Below are positions 46,109 to 57,210 of a DNA stretch of 64,000 bases, one piece after another; positions within the stretch are counted from its first letter, which is position 1; every line of letters begins with the position of its first letter. The stretch is taken from NCBI RefSeq assembly GCF_013328345.1, contig NZ_JABULX010000001.1, positions 62,001 to 126,000 on the forward strand. The letters run 5' to 3'. The position numbers and the translations under genes are program-made. Below the pieces are notes generated by a model. That model ran no database searches. It saw nothing but the letters and a program-made list of their open reading frames with translations, and was not told where the DNA came from. Source of the DNA: Marinifaba aquimaris. GTDB lineage: Bacteria; Pseudomonadota; Gammaproteobacteria; Enterobacterales; Alteromonadaceae.

Positions 46109-46936
46109 TTATGCTCGTTGAGTATGTTCTAATACTGCCAATGCATCGACTGTCGCTTGAACGTCATGCACTCTAATAATATCAGCACCTTTTTGGGCAC
46201 AAATTAACGCACCGGCTACGCTTCCATAAACTCTGTTTTCAACATCTTGCCCTGTTGCATGGCCAATCATCGTTTTTCGAGATAAACCAGCTAGTACAGG
46301 ATAACCAGATGCAGTAAACGCATCTAATTGATTAAGTATTTTAAAATTGTTATCGGCAGTTTTACCGAAACCAAACCCGGGATCAATAATGATGTTGGCT
46401 TTTGCAATACCTGCTTGCGTACACTCATCAGCCCGCTCAAGTAAATATTGCAGTACATCAGTAACAACTTCATCATATTGAGGGTTGTTTTGCATGTTCT
46501 TAGGTTGCCCTTGCATATGCATTAGGCAAACAGGTACTTGAGCTTGTACTGCAACATCCAGCGCCCCTGGTAGCGTCAATGCTCGAACATCATTGATAAT
46601 ATCAGCCCCAGCTTCAACAGCTTGCTTCATCACCTCGGCTTTACTGGTATCAATCGAAACCCAGACATCAAATTTGCTTTTAATTGCTTTGATCGCAGGA
46701 ATAACACGAGATAGCTCTTCTTCTAAACTAACCTCTTCGGCATTCGGCCTTGTCGACTCACCACCGATATCTATGATGTCAGCACCTTGTTGTATCATTA
46801 ATTCAGCTTGTTCTATTGCCGAGTTTATTTGATCAAACTGGCCACCGTCGCTGAATGAATCGGGGGTAACATTTAAAATGCCCATCACCAAAGGTGATGT
46901 CGTTGTTTGAAGTAAAGTAGTGAAGTCTTTGCTCAT
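46109..46936 (-). CDS. folP: Dihydropteroate synthase
   Basis: A 275-residue TIM-barrel enzyme with the pterin-binding [24 protein letters not shown] and [11 protein letters not shown] signatures. It joins p-aminobenzoate to the pterin in folate synthesis and is the sulfonamide target. The standard ftsH-folP-glmM order is kept, but a terminator lies between ftsH and folP. Confidence 0.98.
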   Translation of the reverse strand: MSKDFTTLLQTTTSPLVMGILNVTPDSFSDGGQFDQINSAIEQAELMIQQGADIIDIGGESTRPNAEEVSLEEELSRVIPAIKAIKSKFDVWVSIDTSKAEVMKQAVEAGADIINDVRALTLPGALDVAVQAQVPVCLMHMQGQPKNMQNNPQYDEVVTDVLQYLLERADECTQAGIAKANIIIDPGFGFGKTADNNFKILNQLDAFTASGYPVLAGLSRKTMIGHATGQDVENRVYGSVAGALICAQKGADIIRVHDVQATVDALAVLEHTQRA

Positions 46937-46962
46937 TAATTGTGCTTTTCGTTTTTACAATG

Positions 46963-46992
46963 AAAAATGCCTCTACTAAGAGAGGCATTTTT
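46963..46992 (-). terminator. Terminator between ftsH and folP
   Basis: AAAAATGCCTCT (46963-46974) and AGAGGCATTTTT (46981-46992) form a 12-bp stem with a 6-base loop. Probably partial, since the downstream genes form the usual operon. Confidence 0.85.
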
Positions 46993-47009
46993 TTAAAGAG
47001 TGATAAACC

Positions 47010-48965
47010 TTAAGATGTTTTGTCGTCAGGCGTTAACTCAGGTTCAACTTTTTGTTCAGGGCTTTGCTCAGCTTCAGTCTTGTTATCTGATTTAGCCTCA
47101 GCACCACCTGTTGGTTTAGATGAATTGTCTGAGTTATTTTGATTGCTCCAATCTTGAGGTTCGCCAACTGGTCGACGTGCCATCAAATCATCAATTTGCT
47201 TTGCATCAATAGTTTCGTACTTCATTAACGCATCTTTCATTGCGTGAAGTATATCCATATTTTCTTTAAGCAAGTTCTCTGCACGCGTGTAGTTTTCGTC
47301 AACTACTCGACGAACTTCTTCATCAATAGTGCGTGCTGTTTCATCAGACATGCTTTTAGCTTGTGAAGATGAACGACCAAGGAATACTTCGCCTTCTTCT
47401 TCTGCATATAACAATGGACCTAACTTTTCAGATAAACCCCACTGAGTAACCATTTTACGAGCAATATCAGTAGCACGCTCGATGTCATTCGAAGCACCAG
47501 TCGTCACTTTTTCTTTGCCGTAGATAATTTCTTCAGCTAAACGACCACCAAACAAGCTAGAAAGCATGCTTTCTAAATGCTGTTTAGAGTGACTAACACG
47601 GTCTTGCTCTGGTAAGTACATGGTTACACCTAATGCACGGCCGCGTGGAATGATAGATACTTTATAAACTGGGTCATGTTCGGGTACAAGTCGCCCAACA
47701 ATAGCGTGACCTGCTTCGTGATAAGCAGTCATTTCTTTTTCTTCTTCGCTCATCACCATAGACTTGCGTTCAGCACCCATTAAGATCTTGTCTTTAGCTT
47801 TTTCAAACTCTTCCATACAAACAAGACGCTTGTTGTTACGAGCGGCAAATAGTGCAGCTTCGTTAACTAAGTTAGCTAAATCAGCACCAGAGAAACCAGG
47901 TGTACCACGGGCAATCACAGCTGCTTCAACATCGTCGCCTAGAGGTACTTTTCTCATGTGTACTTTAAGAATTTGTTCACGACCACGAACATCAGGTAAG
48001 CCAACCGTTACTTGGCGGTCAAAACGACCTGGGCGAAGTAATGCTGGGTCTAATACATCTGGACGGTTAGTTGCAGCAATAACAATGATACCTTCGTTGC
48101 CTTCAAAACCATCCATCTCAACAAGCATTTGGTTTAATGTTTGTTCACGCTCATCGTGACCACCACCTAAACCTGCACCACGCTGACGGCCTACCGCATC
48201 GATTTCATCGATAAAGATAATACAAGGCGCAGACTTTTTGGCTTGTTCAAACATGTCACGTACACGAGATGCACCAACACCTACAAACATTTCAACAAAG
48301 TCAGAACCAGAAATAGTGAAGAATGGTACTTTAGCTTCACCAGCAATCGCTTTGGCTAATAAGGTTTTACCTGTACCAGGAGGACCTACCATTAATACGC
48401 CAGTTGGAATTCGACCGCCCAACTTTTGGAATTTTGTAGGGTCGCGTAAGTAATCAACTAATTCAGCAACTTCTTCTTTAGCTTCATCACAACCTGCAAC
48501 GTCGGTGAAAGTTGTTTTGATTTGGTCTTCACTCATTAAGCGCGCTTTACTCTTACCGAAAGACATCGCACCTTTACCACCGCCACCTTGCATCTGACGC
48601 ATGAAGAAAATCCACACACCGATAAGAAGTAGCATTGGGAACCAAGAGATGAAGATAGAAGTAAGAATGCTAGGCTCTTCAGCTTTAACACCTTCAACCT
48701 TTACATCTTTTTTGATCATTTCATCAAGGATGTTGTCATCACGAAGTGGCATTACCGTTTCAAAGCGTTCACCGCTTCGTTTGGTACCGCGAATAATCCC
48801 CTCGTGAGGGTCAACTTGAGCATCACGCACACCGCCTTGGTTAACTTCTTTAACGAAGGTGGTGTAATCCATTTTCTTCCCAGTTTCACCCGTTGGGCTG
48901 AAGTTTTGAAACACTGTCATCAAAACTAATGCAATCACAACCCAAAGGATTAGATTTTTTGCCAT
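47010..48965 (-). CDS. ftsH: ATP-dependent zinc metalloprotease FtsH
   Basis: A 651-residue membrane protease. Two transmembrane segments (about 3-20 and 98-118) flank the periplasmic part; the AAA+ domain has Walker A GPPGTGKT (about 194-201), Walker B and the SRH; the protease domain has HEAGH (about 415-419). It degrades LpxC, heat-shock sigma factor and misassembled membrane proteins. ATG at 48965 (MAKNLILW) matches the E. coli N-terminus, preferred to 48974. The C-terminal 40 residues are low-complexity and charged. Confidence 0.98.
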   Translation of the reverse strand: MAKNLILWVVIALVLMTVFQNFSPTGETGKKMDYTTFVKEVNQGGVRDAQVDPHEGIIRGTKRSGERFETVMPLRDDNILDEMIKKDVKVEGVKAEEPSILTSIFISWFPMLLLIGVWIFFMRQMQGGGGKGAMSFGKSKARLMSEDQIKTTFTDVAGCDEAKEEVAELVDYLRDPTKFQKLGGRIPTGVLMVGPPGTGKTLLAKAIAGEAKVPFFTISGSDFVEMFVGVGASRVRDMFEQAKKSAPCIIFIDEIDAVGRQRGAGLGGGHDEREQTLNQMLVEMDGFEGNEGIIVIAATNRPDVLDPALLRPGRFDRQVTVGLPDVRGREQILKVHMRKVPLGDDVEAAVIARGTPGFSGADLANLVNEAALFAARNNKRLVCMEEFEKAKDKILMGAERKSMVMSEEEKEMTAYHEAGHAIVGRLVPEHDPVYKVSIIPRGRALGVTMYLPEQDRVSHSKQHLESMLSSLFGGRLAEEIIYGKEKVTTGASNDIERATDIARKMVTQWGLSEKLGPLLYAEEEGEVFLGRSSSQAKSMSDETARTIDEEVRRVVDENYTRAENLLKENMDILHAMKDALMKYETIDAKQIDDLMARRPVGEPQDWSNQNNSDNSSKPTGGAEAKSDNKTEAEQSPEQKVEPELTPDDKTS

Positions 48966-49067
48966 ATCACTCAAGACATTAACCTCTTTTGAAAAACGAT
49001 ATTAAGCTCAGCAAAATTGCTGAATAGTCTGTTTAAATCTATAACAATTAATAGATGATAAATAGGT

Positions 49068-49697
49068 TTAACATTTATATCCAGTCGCAACGAGATAAAC
49101 TTCACGAGATCGAGCTCGAGAAGAGTCAGGTTTGCGCGTTTTAACCACTTTAAAAGCACTACGTACGTCTTGTAAATATTGATCAAAGCCTTCACCTTGG
49201 AAAACCTTAACCACAAATGACCCATTGGCTTTTAGCACCTGATGACACATATCCAGTGCAAGCTCTACAAGATACATAGCTCTTGGCTGATCAACAGCAT
49301 CATTACCGGCCATATTAGGTGCCATATCTGACATTACAACGTCTACGTTACGACCACCAATACGATCAAGTAAAGCATTGAGTACGCTTTCTTCTCTAAA
49401 GTCGCCTTGTAAGATATCAACACCTGCGATGGAATCCATTTCTAAAATGTCGCAAGCGACAACTGTACCATCATCACCGACGATATCGGCAGCGTATTGC
49501 GACCAACCTCCTGGTGCAGCACCTAAATCGACAACCGTTTGACCTGGTTTTATCAATTTATCTTTATTTTGAATCTCTTCAATTTTGAAAGCTGCACGTG
49601 AACGAAGCCCAAGCTTTTGTGCTTTTTGCACGTAATGATCATCAAAATGTTCTTTTAACCAACGTTTAGAACTGCCTGAATGCTTTTTTTGCGACAT
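49068..49697 (-). CDS. rlmE: 23S rRNA (uridine-2'-O) methyltransferase RlmE
   Basis: A 209-residue FtsJ/Rrm[36 protein letters not shown] has the K and the SAM motif, DMAPNMAG the catalytic Asp, and [11 protein letters not shown] the catalytic Lys. It methylates U2552 of 23S rRNA. It precedes ftsH, as usual, and is divergent from yhbY with 84 bases between. Confidence 0.97.
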   Translation of the reverse strand: MSQKKHSGSSKRWLKEHFDDHYVQKAQKLGLRSRAAFKIEEIQNKDKLIKPGQTVVDLGAAPGGWSQYAADIVGDDGTVVACDILEMDSIAGVDILQGDFREESVLNALLDRIGGRNVDVVMSDMAPNMAGNDAVDQPRAMYLVELALDMCHQVLKANGSFVVKVFQGEGFDQYLQDVRSAFKVVKTRKPDSSRARSREVYLVATGYKC

Positions 49698-49781
49698 AAA
49701 TATGGCCAGAAATTAGTAATACACCCTAGATGGCGTTAAAATAGCAGGAATTCAACCTTTACCCGAGAAAAAGTATTCAAT

Positions 49782-50078
49782 ATGCAACTTTCTAATAAGC
49801 AAAAGCAGCATTTAAAAAACCTTGCTCACTCTTTAAAGCCACTGGTACAACTTGGCAGCAATGGTTTAACTGAGGGTGTTATCGCTGAAATCGACAACGC
49901 TTTAGGACATCACGAGCTCATCAAAGTAAAAGTACCAACTGATGATAGAGAAGAGAAAAAACTCATCATGGATGCAATTGTTCGTGAAACGGGTGCTGAG
50001 CAAATTCAAGTAATTGGCCACACTCAAGTACTTTTCAAACAAAGTGATGAAAAAAAAGTAGAGTTACCTAAAAAGTAA
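49782..50078 (+). CDS. yhbY: Ribosome assembly RNA-binding protein YhbY
   Basis: A 98-residue CRM-domain protein: LSNKQKQHLKNLAHSLKPLVQLGSNGLTEGVIAEIDNALGHHELIKVKV covers its N-terminal two thirds, with the GxxG loop (GSNG). It binds pre-50S particles. Divergent from rlmE as in E. coli and ends at a bidirectional terminator. Confidence 0.97.
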   Translation: MQLSNKQKQHLKNLAHSLKPLVQLGSNGLTEGVIAEIDNALGHHELIKVKVPTDDREEKKLIMDAIVRETGAEQIQVIGHTQVLFKQSDEKKVELPKK

Positions 50079-50101
50079 GCTCCACTTCTAATTCTGAATA
50101 T

Positions 50102-50135
50102 AAAAAAGCTCATTAAATTTTTAATGAGCTTTTTT
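50102..50135. terminator. Bidirectional terminator between yhbY and the RND gene
   Basis: A perfect 16-bp stem AAAAAAGCTCATTAAA (50102-50117) with TTTAATGAGCTTTTTT (50120-50135) and a 2-base apex, A- and T-runs on both sides. Confidence 0.93.
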
Positions 50136-50138
50136 GTT

Positions 50139-53100
50139 TTATTTACTGAGTAGTTTTTTCAACCTTTGTGTTACCGCCTGTGGCGAATCTGTATTCTTAC
50201 ACAACCAATAATATGCAGCAGGTACAACAAATAGCGTCATAATCGATGCAACCGTCACCCCAGCTAATATCACCATACCAATTACCATTCGACTTTCAGA
50301 ACCAGGTCCTGTACCAACAACAAGCGGTATGGCGCTCATCACAGTAGTGATTGAAGTCATAATGATAGGTCTTAGTCTGTGTTTGGACGCCTCAAGTAAA
50401 GCTTGCTCAAACTCAACCCCTTTATCGCGTAGCTGATTAGCAAACTCGACAATTAAAATACCATTTTTAGCCGCTAATCCAATTAACATTACCAAACCAA
50501 TTTGGCTGAATATATTCACAGACATATCAGAAAAATACAGGCCCGCAAGAGCACCAACGAGTGCAAGAGGCACGGTTAACAAGATTACAATTGGATGGGT
50601 AAAGCTTTCGAACTGAGCAGCCATCACCAGATAAGCGATTAACAATGCGAGGGCAAATACAAACAGCATGGAATTAGCATTTTCTTGCATCATTTGTGAT
50701 TGGCCTTTGTAGTCAACTTTTGCATGTGCTGGTAATTCATCAACGACGAGGTTATTAAGGAAATTCAGTGCTTCTCCCAACGTGTAACCATCCGCCAAAT
50801 TTGCAGAGATAGTAATACTTCTAAGGCGGTTATAACGATTTAATTTGGCCGATGTTGCTTGTTCGGTGATTTCAACCAGATTAGCTAGGGGGATCAACTG
50901 GTTTGTTCTAGCTGAGCGTACATAAATGTTATCGATATCACTAGGACTTAGAAAATCGCTATCTTCACCTTCAAGCAGAACGTCATACTCTTCACCGCGC
51001 TCTATGTAAGTAGTAACACGTCTTTGCCCGAGCATCGTTTGCAAAGTACGGCCGATTTCAGCAACCGACACGCCTAAATCAGCAGCTCTTTTGCGATTAA
51101 TTTCAACACTAAATTGCGGGTACGTTTCTTGATAATCACTATCTAAACGAATCAAACTAGGATTTGCTTGTGCTTTTTCAAACAAAGTATCGCGCCACAT
51201 AGCAAGTTCTTCGTAAGTATTCCCTTGCAATACAAACTGTACAGGCCGACCTAACCCACGGCCACCTAATCCGCGTCTCATAATAGCAAACGCTTGTACA
51301 TCAACAATTTCACCTAATTGAGGTCTTAAATTATTAATGTAGGTAAAGGTATCAATTTCCCGTTTATCCCACTCTGGCATACCGACAATAGCAATACCAC
51401 CAGAACCACCAAAGCCAGGCACTCGCACTAATACACGCTCTAACTCACCTCGTTCTAATGATTCCATCAGAACAGATTCAATTTTCTCGATGTTGCGTTT
51501 GTTACTTTCAAAACTTGCCCCCTCTGCTCCTCGCATTGAGACAAAAAAACCACCTCTGTCTTCTTTCGGAGCATATTCACTGGGCAAGGCTTTGAACAGC
51601 GTATCAACCGACAATAACGCGAGAAGGAAAACCAACAAAAGCAACAACGGGGCGTGAAGGCTTTTTGCCAATATATGCTGGTAGCCTTCCTCAATAGTAC
51701 TGAACGCACGTTTGAAAATACTTGGTTTATCTAATTTTTGTTTCGGTTGAGCTTTTAAGAACTTTGAGCACATCATTGGCGATAAGGTCAAAGCCGTGAA
51801 GCTTGAAAAAATAACGGCAGCAACAATAGCTAAAGCAAATTCAGTAAATAACCTGCCAATATTGCCTTGTAAAAACACTAAGGGTACAAAGACGGCTACC
51901 AGAACTAGTGTTGTCGCAATGACAGCAAAGCCAACTTCTCGAGCACCTTGATAAGCTGCTACTAATGGAGGCTCGCCTTTTTCAATTCGGCTGTAGATAT
52001 TTTCAAGTACAACAATGGCATCATCAACCACTAAACCAATTGCCAATACCAATGCCAGTAATGTCAGTAGGTTGATTGAAAAATCCAACATATAAAGTAC
52101 TGTGAATGCACCAATCAATGCCACAGGCACTGTTATTGCGGGTATCAAAGTCGCTCTGATATTGCCTAAAAAGAGGAAAATTACAGCGATAACTAACACA
52201 ATAGCGATTTGTAACGTGTTATAAACCTCATCAATCGAACCTTGGATGAATACAGAAGAGTCGTAAGAATCAACGATAAACGTACCTTGTGGTAATGATT
52301 TGGCAATTTCTTGTAATTCAGCCCTTGCACCTTTTACAACCTCAAGCGTATTCGCTTTCGATTGCTTAATTAAGCCAAGGCCAACCATATTAACCCCGTT
52401 ACCTCGGAACAAGGTATTATCATCAGCAGCGGTTAATTCAACTTTTGCGACCTCAGCAACACTGACTAAATGGCCATCAGTCCCTCTGCCAATAACCATA
52501 GTTTTAAAGTCTTCTGGACTTAAATAAGTTCGATTAACTCTAACGGCAAAATCTCTTTCTACTGATTTGATTTGTCCAGCTGGCAGTTCGACGTTTTCGT
52601 TTCTCAGCGTGTTTTCAATATCATTTACCGTGATACCACGGGCAGCCATAGCCTGCCTATCAAGCGATAACTTCATTACATAATCACGACCACCACCGAC
52701 TCGGATACGAGCAACACCATCAACAACGGCAAACCTATCGACAATGTAACGATTAGCATAATCAGTTAATTCCAACACAGACATATTTTCGCTGCGAAGA
52801 TTAAACCAAGCGATCACATCATCATCGTCATCTGATTTAAAAACCTCAGGCGGCAGGGCTTGTTCGGGAAGATTATTTAACGCCCTTGAAATTCTCTCTC
52901 TGACATCATTAGCTGCCGCGTCAATATCTCGCGATAGCTCGAATTCAATTGAAATGCTCGACCGACCATCACGGCTGGTTGACGTAATATTTTTCACGCC
53001 ACTGATACCGCTGATCCTATCTTCTAAAACTTGGGTGATTTTAGTCTCAACAATTGCAGCCGATGCCCCCGGATAACTGGTGTTAATACTAACAACAGGC

Positions 53101-53225
53101 GCATCAATATCAGGGTATTCTCTGAGCGGTAAAAGTGTAAATGCGACAATACCAAATGTGATCACCAACAGATTGATCACACTAGCAAAAACAGGGCGCT
53201 TAACACTCACATCTGATAACAACAT
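50139..53225 (-). CDS. RND efflux pump permease (AcrB/HAE-1 type)
   Basis: A 1028-residue RND transporter with 12 membrane helices and two large periplasmic loops. The N-terminal RPVFASVINLLVITFGI, the helix-4 Asp pair in GLVVDDAIVVLENI (about 403-416) needed for proton transfer and the TM10-11 MLIGLAAKNGILIVEFANQ with Lys are intact. It exports drugs, bile-salt-like compounds or metabolites through an outer-membrane channel not encoded here. It follows its adaptor gene by 3 bases. Substrate unknown. Confidence 0.95.
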   Translation of the reverse strand: MLLSDVSVKRPVFASVINLLVITFGIVAFTLLPLREYPDIDAPVVSINTSYPGASAAIVETKITQVLEDRISGISGVKNITSTSRDGRSSISIEFELSRDIDAAANDVRERISRALNNLPEQALPPEVFKSDDDDDVIAWFNLRSENMSVLELTDYANRYIVDRFAVVDGVARIRVGGGRDYVMKLSLDRQAMAARGITVNDIENTLRNENVELPAGQIKSVERDFAVRVNRTYLSPEDFKTMVIGRGTDGHLVSVAEVAKVELTAADDNTLFRGNGVNMVGLGLIKQSKANTLEVVKGARAELQEIAKSLPQGTFIVDSYDSSVFIQGSIDEVYNTLQIAIVLVIAVIFLFLGNIRATLIPAITVPVALIGAFTVLYMLDFSINLLTLLALVLAIGLVVDDAIVVLENIYSRIEKGEPPLVAAYQGAREVGFAVIATTLVLVAVFVPLVFLQGNIGRLFTEFALAIVAAVIFSSFTALTLSPMMCSKFLKAQPKQKLDKPSIFKRAFSTIEEGYQHILAKSLHAPLLLLLVFLLALLSVDTLFKALPSEYAPKEDRGGFFVSMRGAEGASFESNKRNIEKIESVLMESLERGELERVLVRVPGFGGSGGIAIVGMPEWDKREIDTFTYINNLRPQLGEIVDVQAFAIMRRGLGGRGLGRPVQFVLQGNTYEELAMWRDTLFEKAQANPSLIRLDSDYQETYPQFSVEINRKRAADLGVSVAEIGRTLQTMLGQRRVTTYIERGEEYDVLLEGEDSDFLSPSDIDNIYVRSARTNQLIPLANLVEITEQATSAKLNRYNRLRSITISANLADGYTLGEALNFLNNLVVDELPAHAKVDYKGQSQMMQENANSMLFVFALALLIAYLVMAAQFESFTHPIVILLTVPLALVGALAGLYFSDMSVNIFSQIGLVMLIGLAAKNGILIVEFANQLRDKGVEFEQALLEASKHRLRPIIMTSITTVMSAIPLVVGTGPGSESRMVIGMVILAGVTVASIMTLFVVPAAYYWLCKNTDSPQAVTQRLKKLLSK

Positions 53226-53228
53226 GGT

Positions 53229-54290
53229 TTACCCCTCTGTAACCATAGTGACCGCCGCACCATTTCGCAGTTTGATTGCACCTTCAACAACAATATTTTG
53301 GCCTTGTTCAACACCCGCTGTTATTTCAACAATTCCGGGACGTCTGCGACCTATTTCCACTTGCGTCAACACTGCTTTATCATCAATGACCAGATAAACA
53401 AATTGTTTGTCCGCTTTAGGAAATACTGCTTTTTCATCTACAAACATGGCTTGATCATTACTTCGAACTAAAGAGATATCGAGTAACATGCCAGGTTTTA
53501 ATAAACCCTTTTCATTATCTATTTTCGCTCTGATGTTAATCGCACGTGTAGTAGGGTCGATTCTCGAATCAATACTTGTCACTATCCCTGTAAAAGTGGT
53601 ATCAGGGTGCGCAGCATTTTTCACTTCAATTTGTTGCTCAATAGCCAGGCGATTGAGTTCTTTTTCAGGCACGGTAAAGTCAACTTTAATAGAGCGAGTA
53701 TCATCTAATGTCGTAATTGTTGTTGAAGTTGAAACAAAAGCGCCAACACTGATGTTCCTCAATCCCAAAACACCATCAAAAGGTGCTTTGACGGTAAATT
53801 TTTCGTATTTAGCTTGCGCTTGTTTTAGCTGCGCCGCAATGGCTTGAGCTTCAGCTCGCTGTGCATCGAGTGCAGATTGTGCTGCAGAGTTCTTTTTTGT
53901 TAAATCAGTCAAGCGAGCAAGTTGTGCTTTAGCTTCTGCTAACTTAGCTTTGAGTTCTGCTATTTCGGCTTTTTCTTCATCCCGGACTAGCCTGATTAAC
54001 TCCTGCCCTTTTTTAACGGCTTGACCATCATCAAACAGAATATCCTGTACTCGCCCAGCTGATTGACTGTATAGGTTAACGGCTTCGTTAGCTTGTGCAG
54101 TACCAAGTGCAAAGAGTTTATCAATAAAAGGTTTCACCCTTGCCTGTTCTGCAACAACTTTAACCGCCCTATCTCCACGCTTTTTATTTAGTGCCGTTTC
54201 AGCTTCAGGCCAATTTAGCCAAGTCAATAAACTGACAAAGCTGAATAAAAGTATGATCAGGGGTGCTCGGGCAATCAATGCTTGTAGCAT
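53229..54290 (-). CDS. RND periplasmic adaptor (membrane fusion protein)
   Basis: A 353-residue adaptor. One N-terminal membrane anchor (about 8-26), a lipoyl-like half around LYSQSAGRVQDILFDDGQAVKKGQELIRL, a coiled coil (about 105-160, AELKAKLAEAKAQLARLTDL), the second lipoyl half (KAPFDGVLGLRNISVGAFV), a beta-barrel (about 190-270) and a C-terminal membrane-proximal domain. It links the RND permease to an outer-membrane channel and is first of the two-gene operon. Confidence 0.93.
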   Translation of the reverse strand: MLQALIARAPLIILLFSFVSLLTWLNWPEAETALNKKRGDRAVKVVAEQARVKPFIDKLFALGTAQANEAVNLYSQSAGRVQDILFDDGQAVKKGQELIRLVRDEEKAEIAELKAKLAEAKAQLARLTDLTKKNSAAQSALDAQRAEAQAIAAQLKQAQAKYEKFTVKAPFDGVLGLRNISVGAFVSTSTTITTLDDTRSIKVDFTVPEKELNRLAIEQQIEVKNAAHPDTTFTGIVTSIDSRIDPTTRAINIRAKIDNEKGLLKPGMLLDISLVRSNDQAMFVDEKAVFPKADKQFVYLVIDDKAVLTQVEIGRRRPGIVEITAGVEQGQNIVVEGAIKLRNGAAVTMVTEG

Positions 54291-54420
54291 AACTCACCTT
54301 ATATTTGATTTATTTTTTGTTCATTGTAGGTATGTACTTTTTTGAAACTAGTTTTGTTTCTCTTAAGTTACAAATTGTTTTCGCCTACTTTGGTCATTTT
54401 TGTAAAACTATAAAAACAAA

Positions 54421-54444
54421 CAGCCCACCTATTAAGGTGGGCTG
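54421..54444 (-). terminator. Terminator of flrBC
   Basis: CAGCCCACCT-ATTA-AGGTGGGCTG (54421-54444), followed on the minus strand by TTTGTTTTTA. It isolates flrC from the downstream RND pair. Confidence 0.9.
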
Positions 54445-54474
54445 TGGTTAATAATTTGGTATTACGAATACAAG

Positions 54475-55833
54475 TTAAACAGGGATCTCAACACCCGCTT
54501 CTCGCATTTTTGCTATTTTATATCGCAAGGTTCTTGGGCTAATGCCAAGTTTACTTGCAACCAATGCACGTTTGCCATGACAAGCCAATAATGTATCAAG
54601 AATAATTTGGTTTTCTTGCTGCCTTAATTCATCAGGTAATCGATCATTTTTACTTGCACCTTGCGAAGTGGTTTGTTCAGAATGTGTAGCTAACGGAATT
54701 GAGGTATCCATCTCAATTAAAATATCAGCATCAGTAATAACGTCACCAGCTTGTAAAATTAAAGCACGTTGAATGACATTGTCTAATTCACGAACGTTAC
54801 CTGGCCATGCGTGTTGCATTAACTTATGTCTAGCTTCCACGTCTAACTCAGGAACTATGATGTTTTGTTTTGCGCAGTGTCTTTCTATTAAACATTCAGC
54901 CAAGGGAAGAATATCTTTTGTTCTTTCTGCTAAAGGCTTCCAAGTAAGTGGAAAAACATTCAGTCGATAATATAAATCTTCTCTAAACTCACCATCGGCA
55001 ACCGCTTGCTTTAAATCTCGGTTGGACGTTGCAATAACTCTTACATCTAGACTGATCATTTTACTCGAGCCCAGTCGCTCCACTTCACGCTCTTGTAGTA
55101 CACGTAGTAACTTAGCTTGCAGTGCTAAGTCCATTTCGGTGATTTCATCGAGTAAGATAGTTCCGCCTTGTGCTTGTTCAAACTTACCAGGGCATGCTTG
55201 TAATGCACCAGTAAAAGCCCCTTTTTCATAGCCGAATAAAGTAGATTCCAACATACTTTCAGGTATGGCAGCGCAATTAATCGCTACAAAGTTTTCATCT
55301 TTTCTAGGTGAACAATCATGGATGTACCGAGCAAGTACTTCCTTACCTGAACCACTCGGCCCCATGACCATTACTGAAGCATCGGATTGAGCTACTTTTG
55401 CCGCTAATTGCAACAATGATTTGGAGCTTTCATCCGCTACAACCGGTGCTGGAATATCCTGAGTTTGAATAGGCGCATATCGAGAAACTAGACTTAATAG
55501 TACCTCTGGAGAGAAAGGTTTTGATAAGTAGTCTGTGGCACCATCTCGCATCGCCTTAACGGCATCTTGGATATTGGCAAATGCCGTCATCAGTAATACA
55601 GGTAATGAAGGCGCTTTACTTTTAATACTTCTGAGCAATGACAAACCATCGATACCGGGCATTTGTACATCACTAACAACAATCTGCACTTCATTCTCGG
55701 CTAATTTAACCAAAGCTTGCTCGCCACTATCGGCTTCAACTGCCGCGTAACCAGCTATGGCTAATGTATCAACAATGGCTTCACGTAGAGATTTATCATC
55801 TTCTACAACGAGTACTTTAGTTTCCATATTCAT
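54475..55833 (-). CDS. flrC: Sigma-54-dependent flagellar response regulator FlrC (FleR)
   Basis: A 452-residue NtrC-type activator: receiver domain (about 6-115) with the phospho-accepting Asp in VVSDVQMPG, AAA+ domain (about 130-365) with GPSGSGKE and the sigma-54 contact [10 protein letters not shown], and a Fis-type C-terminal HTH (LLACHGKRALVASKLGISPRTLRYKI). With FlrB it turns on class III flagellar genes (hook-basal body). GAGG spacing suits the second ATG (55827) as well as the first. Unlike in Vibrio it is not followed by fliE. Confidence 0.93.
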   Translation of the reverse strand: MNMETKVLVVEDDKSLREAIVDTLAIAGYAAVEADSGEQALVKLAENEVQIVVSDVQMPGIDGLSLLRSIKSKAPSLPVLLMTAFANIQDAVKAMRDGATDYLSKPFSPEVLLSLVSRYAPIQTQDIPAPVVADESSKSLLQLAAKVAQSDASVMVMGPSGSGKEVLARYIHDCSPRKDENFVAINCAAIPESMLESTLFGYEKGAFTGALQACPGKFEQAQGGTILLDEITEMDLALQAKLLRVLQEREVERLGSSKMISLDVRVIATSNRDLKQAVADGEFREDLYYRLNVFPLTWKPLAERTKDILPLAECLIERHCAKQNIIVPELDVEARHKLMQHAWPGNVRELDNVIQRALILQAGDVITDADILIEMDTSIPLATHSEQTTSQGASKNDRLPDELRQQENQIILDTLLACHGKRALVASKLGISPRTLRYKIAKMREAGVEIPV

Positions 55834-55851
55834 TACCTCTCATTAACCTCA

Positions 55852-56946
55852 TTAAGCCACTTGCTGCTGAGCAGACATAGCGACTTCTGCGATAGGTAAA
55901 CGCATAATAAATTTTGCGCCTTGACTTTGTTTTGATTCGATAGAGATTTGACCGTTATGCTGCTCTACTACTGACTTAACGACAGCAAGACCTAGACCAG
56001 TTCCTTGGCCTCGGGTGGTATAAAAAGGTTCAAACACTTTGTTTATCTGCTCTTGATTAATACCAGGCCCATTGTCTTTAACAGATATGATGACAAAATT
56101 CTTATCTTCAGGGTCGGCTTTAGCGGCTAAATCTAATTGGGCATCCTCGCCAATAATCTCAATACTGTTGTGGATTAGGTTTTGTATTGCACTAGCCAGC
56201 GCATTTTGATTACCGTAAATCAAAATATCAGGGTCTGGTAAATCCAATGTCATTTGAGCTTTAGCTTGTAACATCATCGCATCAGCTCCGGCTTTAACTT
56301 CGGTGAGCAGGGTTTGCAAAGACAAGGTTTCAGCAACTTGTTGTTTACCAGAACGTGCAAATAGCAACATGTCAGTAATTTGATTTTCTAAGTCGTGTAA
56401 TCGATCGATAAGTTTATTTTGAAAATTACTGCGAGCTTGATGAGTCAGCGAGCTATTGCCTAAGTTTGCTGCATATAACATAGCAGCAGACAATGGTGTA
56501 CGAATTTGATGAGCAAGCGAAGCCATTAACTTACCTAAAACAGATAAGTGTTTCATATTGGCTAATCTAGCTTGTAATAAACGAGTTTCCGTTAAATCAG
56601 TTAATAACACGAGTTGACCTGAATACGGGAAGAGATCTTGTGTTTGAATCTGGACCCGACGGCCATCTTTTAAAGACACCTCAGCACCATCATCCGCTTG
56701 AGGTGCAAATGCCCTATCAATTACTTCAATCCAGCGCTCACCTTCAAGGGGTTCAGATAATAAATCACTCGCAATTTGATTAGCCTCAGCGACAATCCCT
56801 TTACCATCAATGACAATAACCCCCGCGGGTAAATGGTCTACTAAGTGCGAAGTTCTAGACGCTTTGGCTCTCAACTCATCCAATTCACCTGGATAAGCTT
56901 CAATAGCTAAATTGGTATCTGCAGTTTCAGTTTGATGAGTTGACAA
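55852..56946 (-). CDS. flrB: Flagellar sensor histidine kinase FlrB (FleS)
   Basis: A 364-residue soluble histidine kinase: a PAS domain (about 22-125, DHLPAGVIVIDGKGIVAEAN), the HisKA His in LAHQIRTPLSAAMLYAANL (about 147) and the ATPase domain with NLIHNSIE, DNGPGI and GTGLGLAVVKSVV. There is no membrane segment, as expected of FlrB. The start is TTG at 56946 with GAGG about 8 bases upstream. A sigma-54 promoter lies upstream, so FlrA probably activates it. Confidence 0.92.
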   Translation of the reverse strand: MSTHQTETADTNLAIEAYPGELDELRAKASRTSHLVDHLPAGVIVIDGKGIVAEANQIASDLLSEPLEGERWIEVIDRAFAPQADDGAEVSLKDGRRVQIQTQDLFPYSGQLVLLTDLTETRLLQARLANMKHLSVLGKLMASLAHQIRTPLSAAMLYAANLGNSSLTHQARSNFQNKLIDRLHDLENQITDMLLFARSGKQQVAETLSLQTLLTEVKAGADAMMLQAKAQMTLDLPDPDILIYGNQNALASAIQNLIHNSIEIIGEDAQLDLAAKADPEDKNFVIISVKDNGPGINQEQINKVFEPFYTTRGQGTGLGLAVVKSVVEQHNGQISIESKQSQGAKFIMRLPIAEVAMSAQQQVA

Positions 56947-56988
56947 AGTCGACCTCGGTATGTGTCAAAAATTCATTTAACTGAATAA

Positions 56989-57004
56989 AGCATTAACCAT
57001 GCCA
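56989..57004 (-). promoter_or_regulatory. Sigma-54 promoter of flrBC
   Basis: On the minus strand TGGCAT-GGTTA-ATGCT (57004-56989) matches TGGCAC-N5-TTGCT with the essential GG and GC at correct spacing. It lies 43 bases upstream of the flrB start codon, consistent with activation by FlrA. Confidence 0.7.
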
Positions 57005-57210
57005 AAGATAAAAACCTATAATAATCATTAAGATAAGACTTTTTTTGACGCTAGTCATTTTACTGACAGTAATAAAAATTGCTGCGCTCTGAATTAAAAA
57101 TCAAGCGTAAAAAAGCTTGTTGTTAGGAAAGTATATTTAGCAAAAGAAAGGAATAGTGAAGCTTTAGGACATTAGGCAAGTTTAAGATAAACCTACCTCT
57201 TTAATATCAG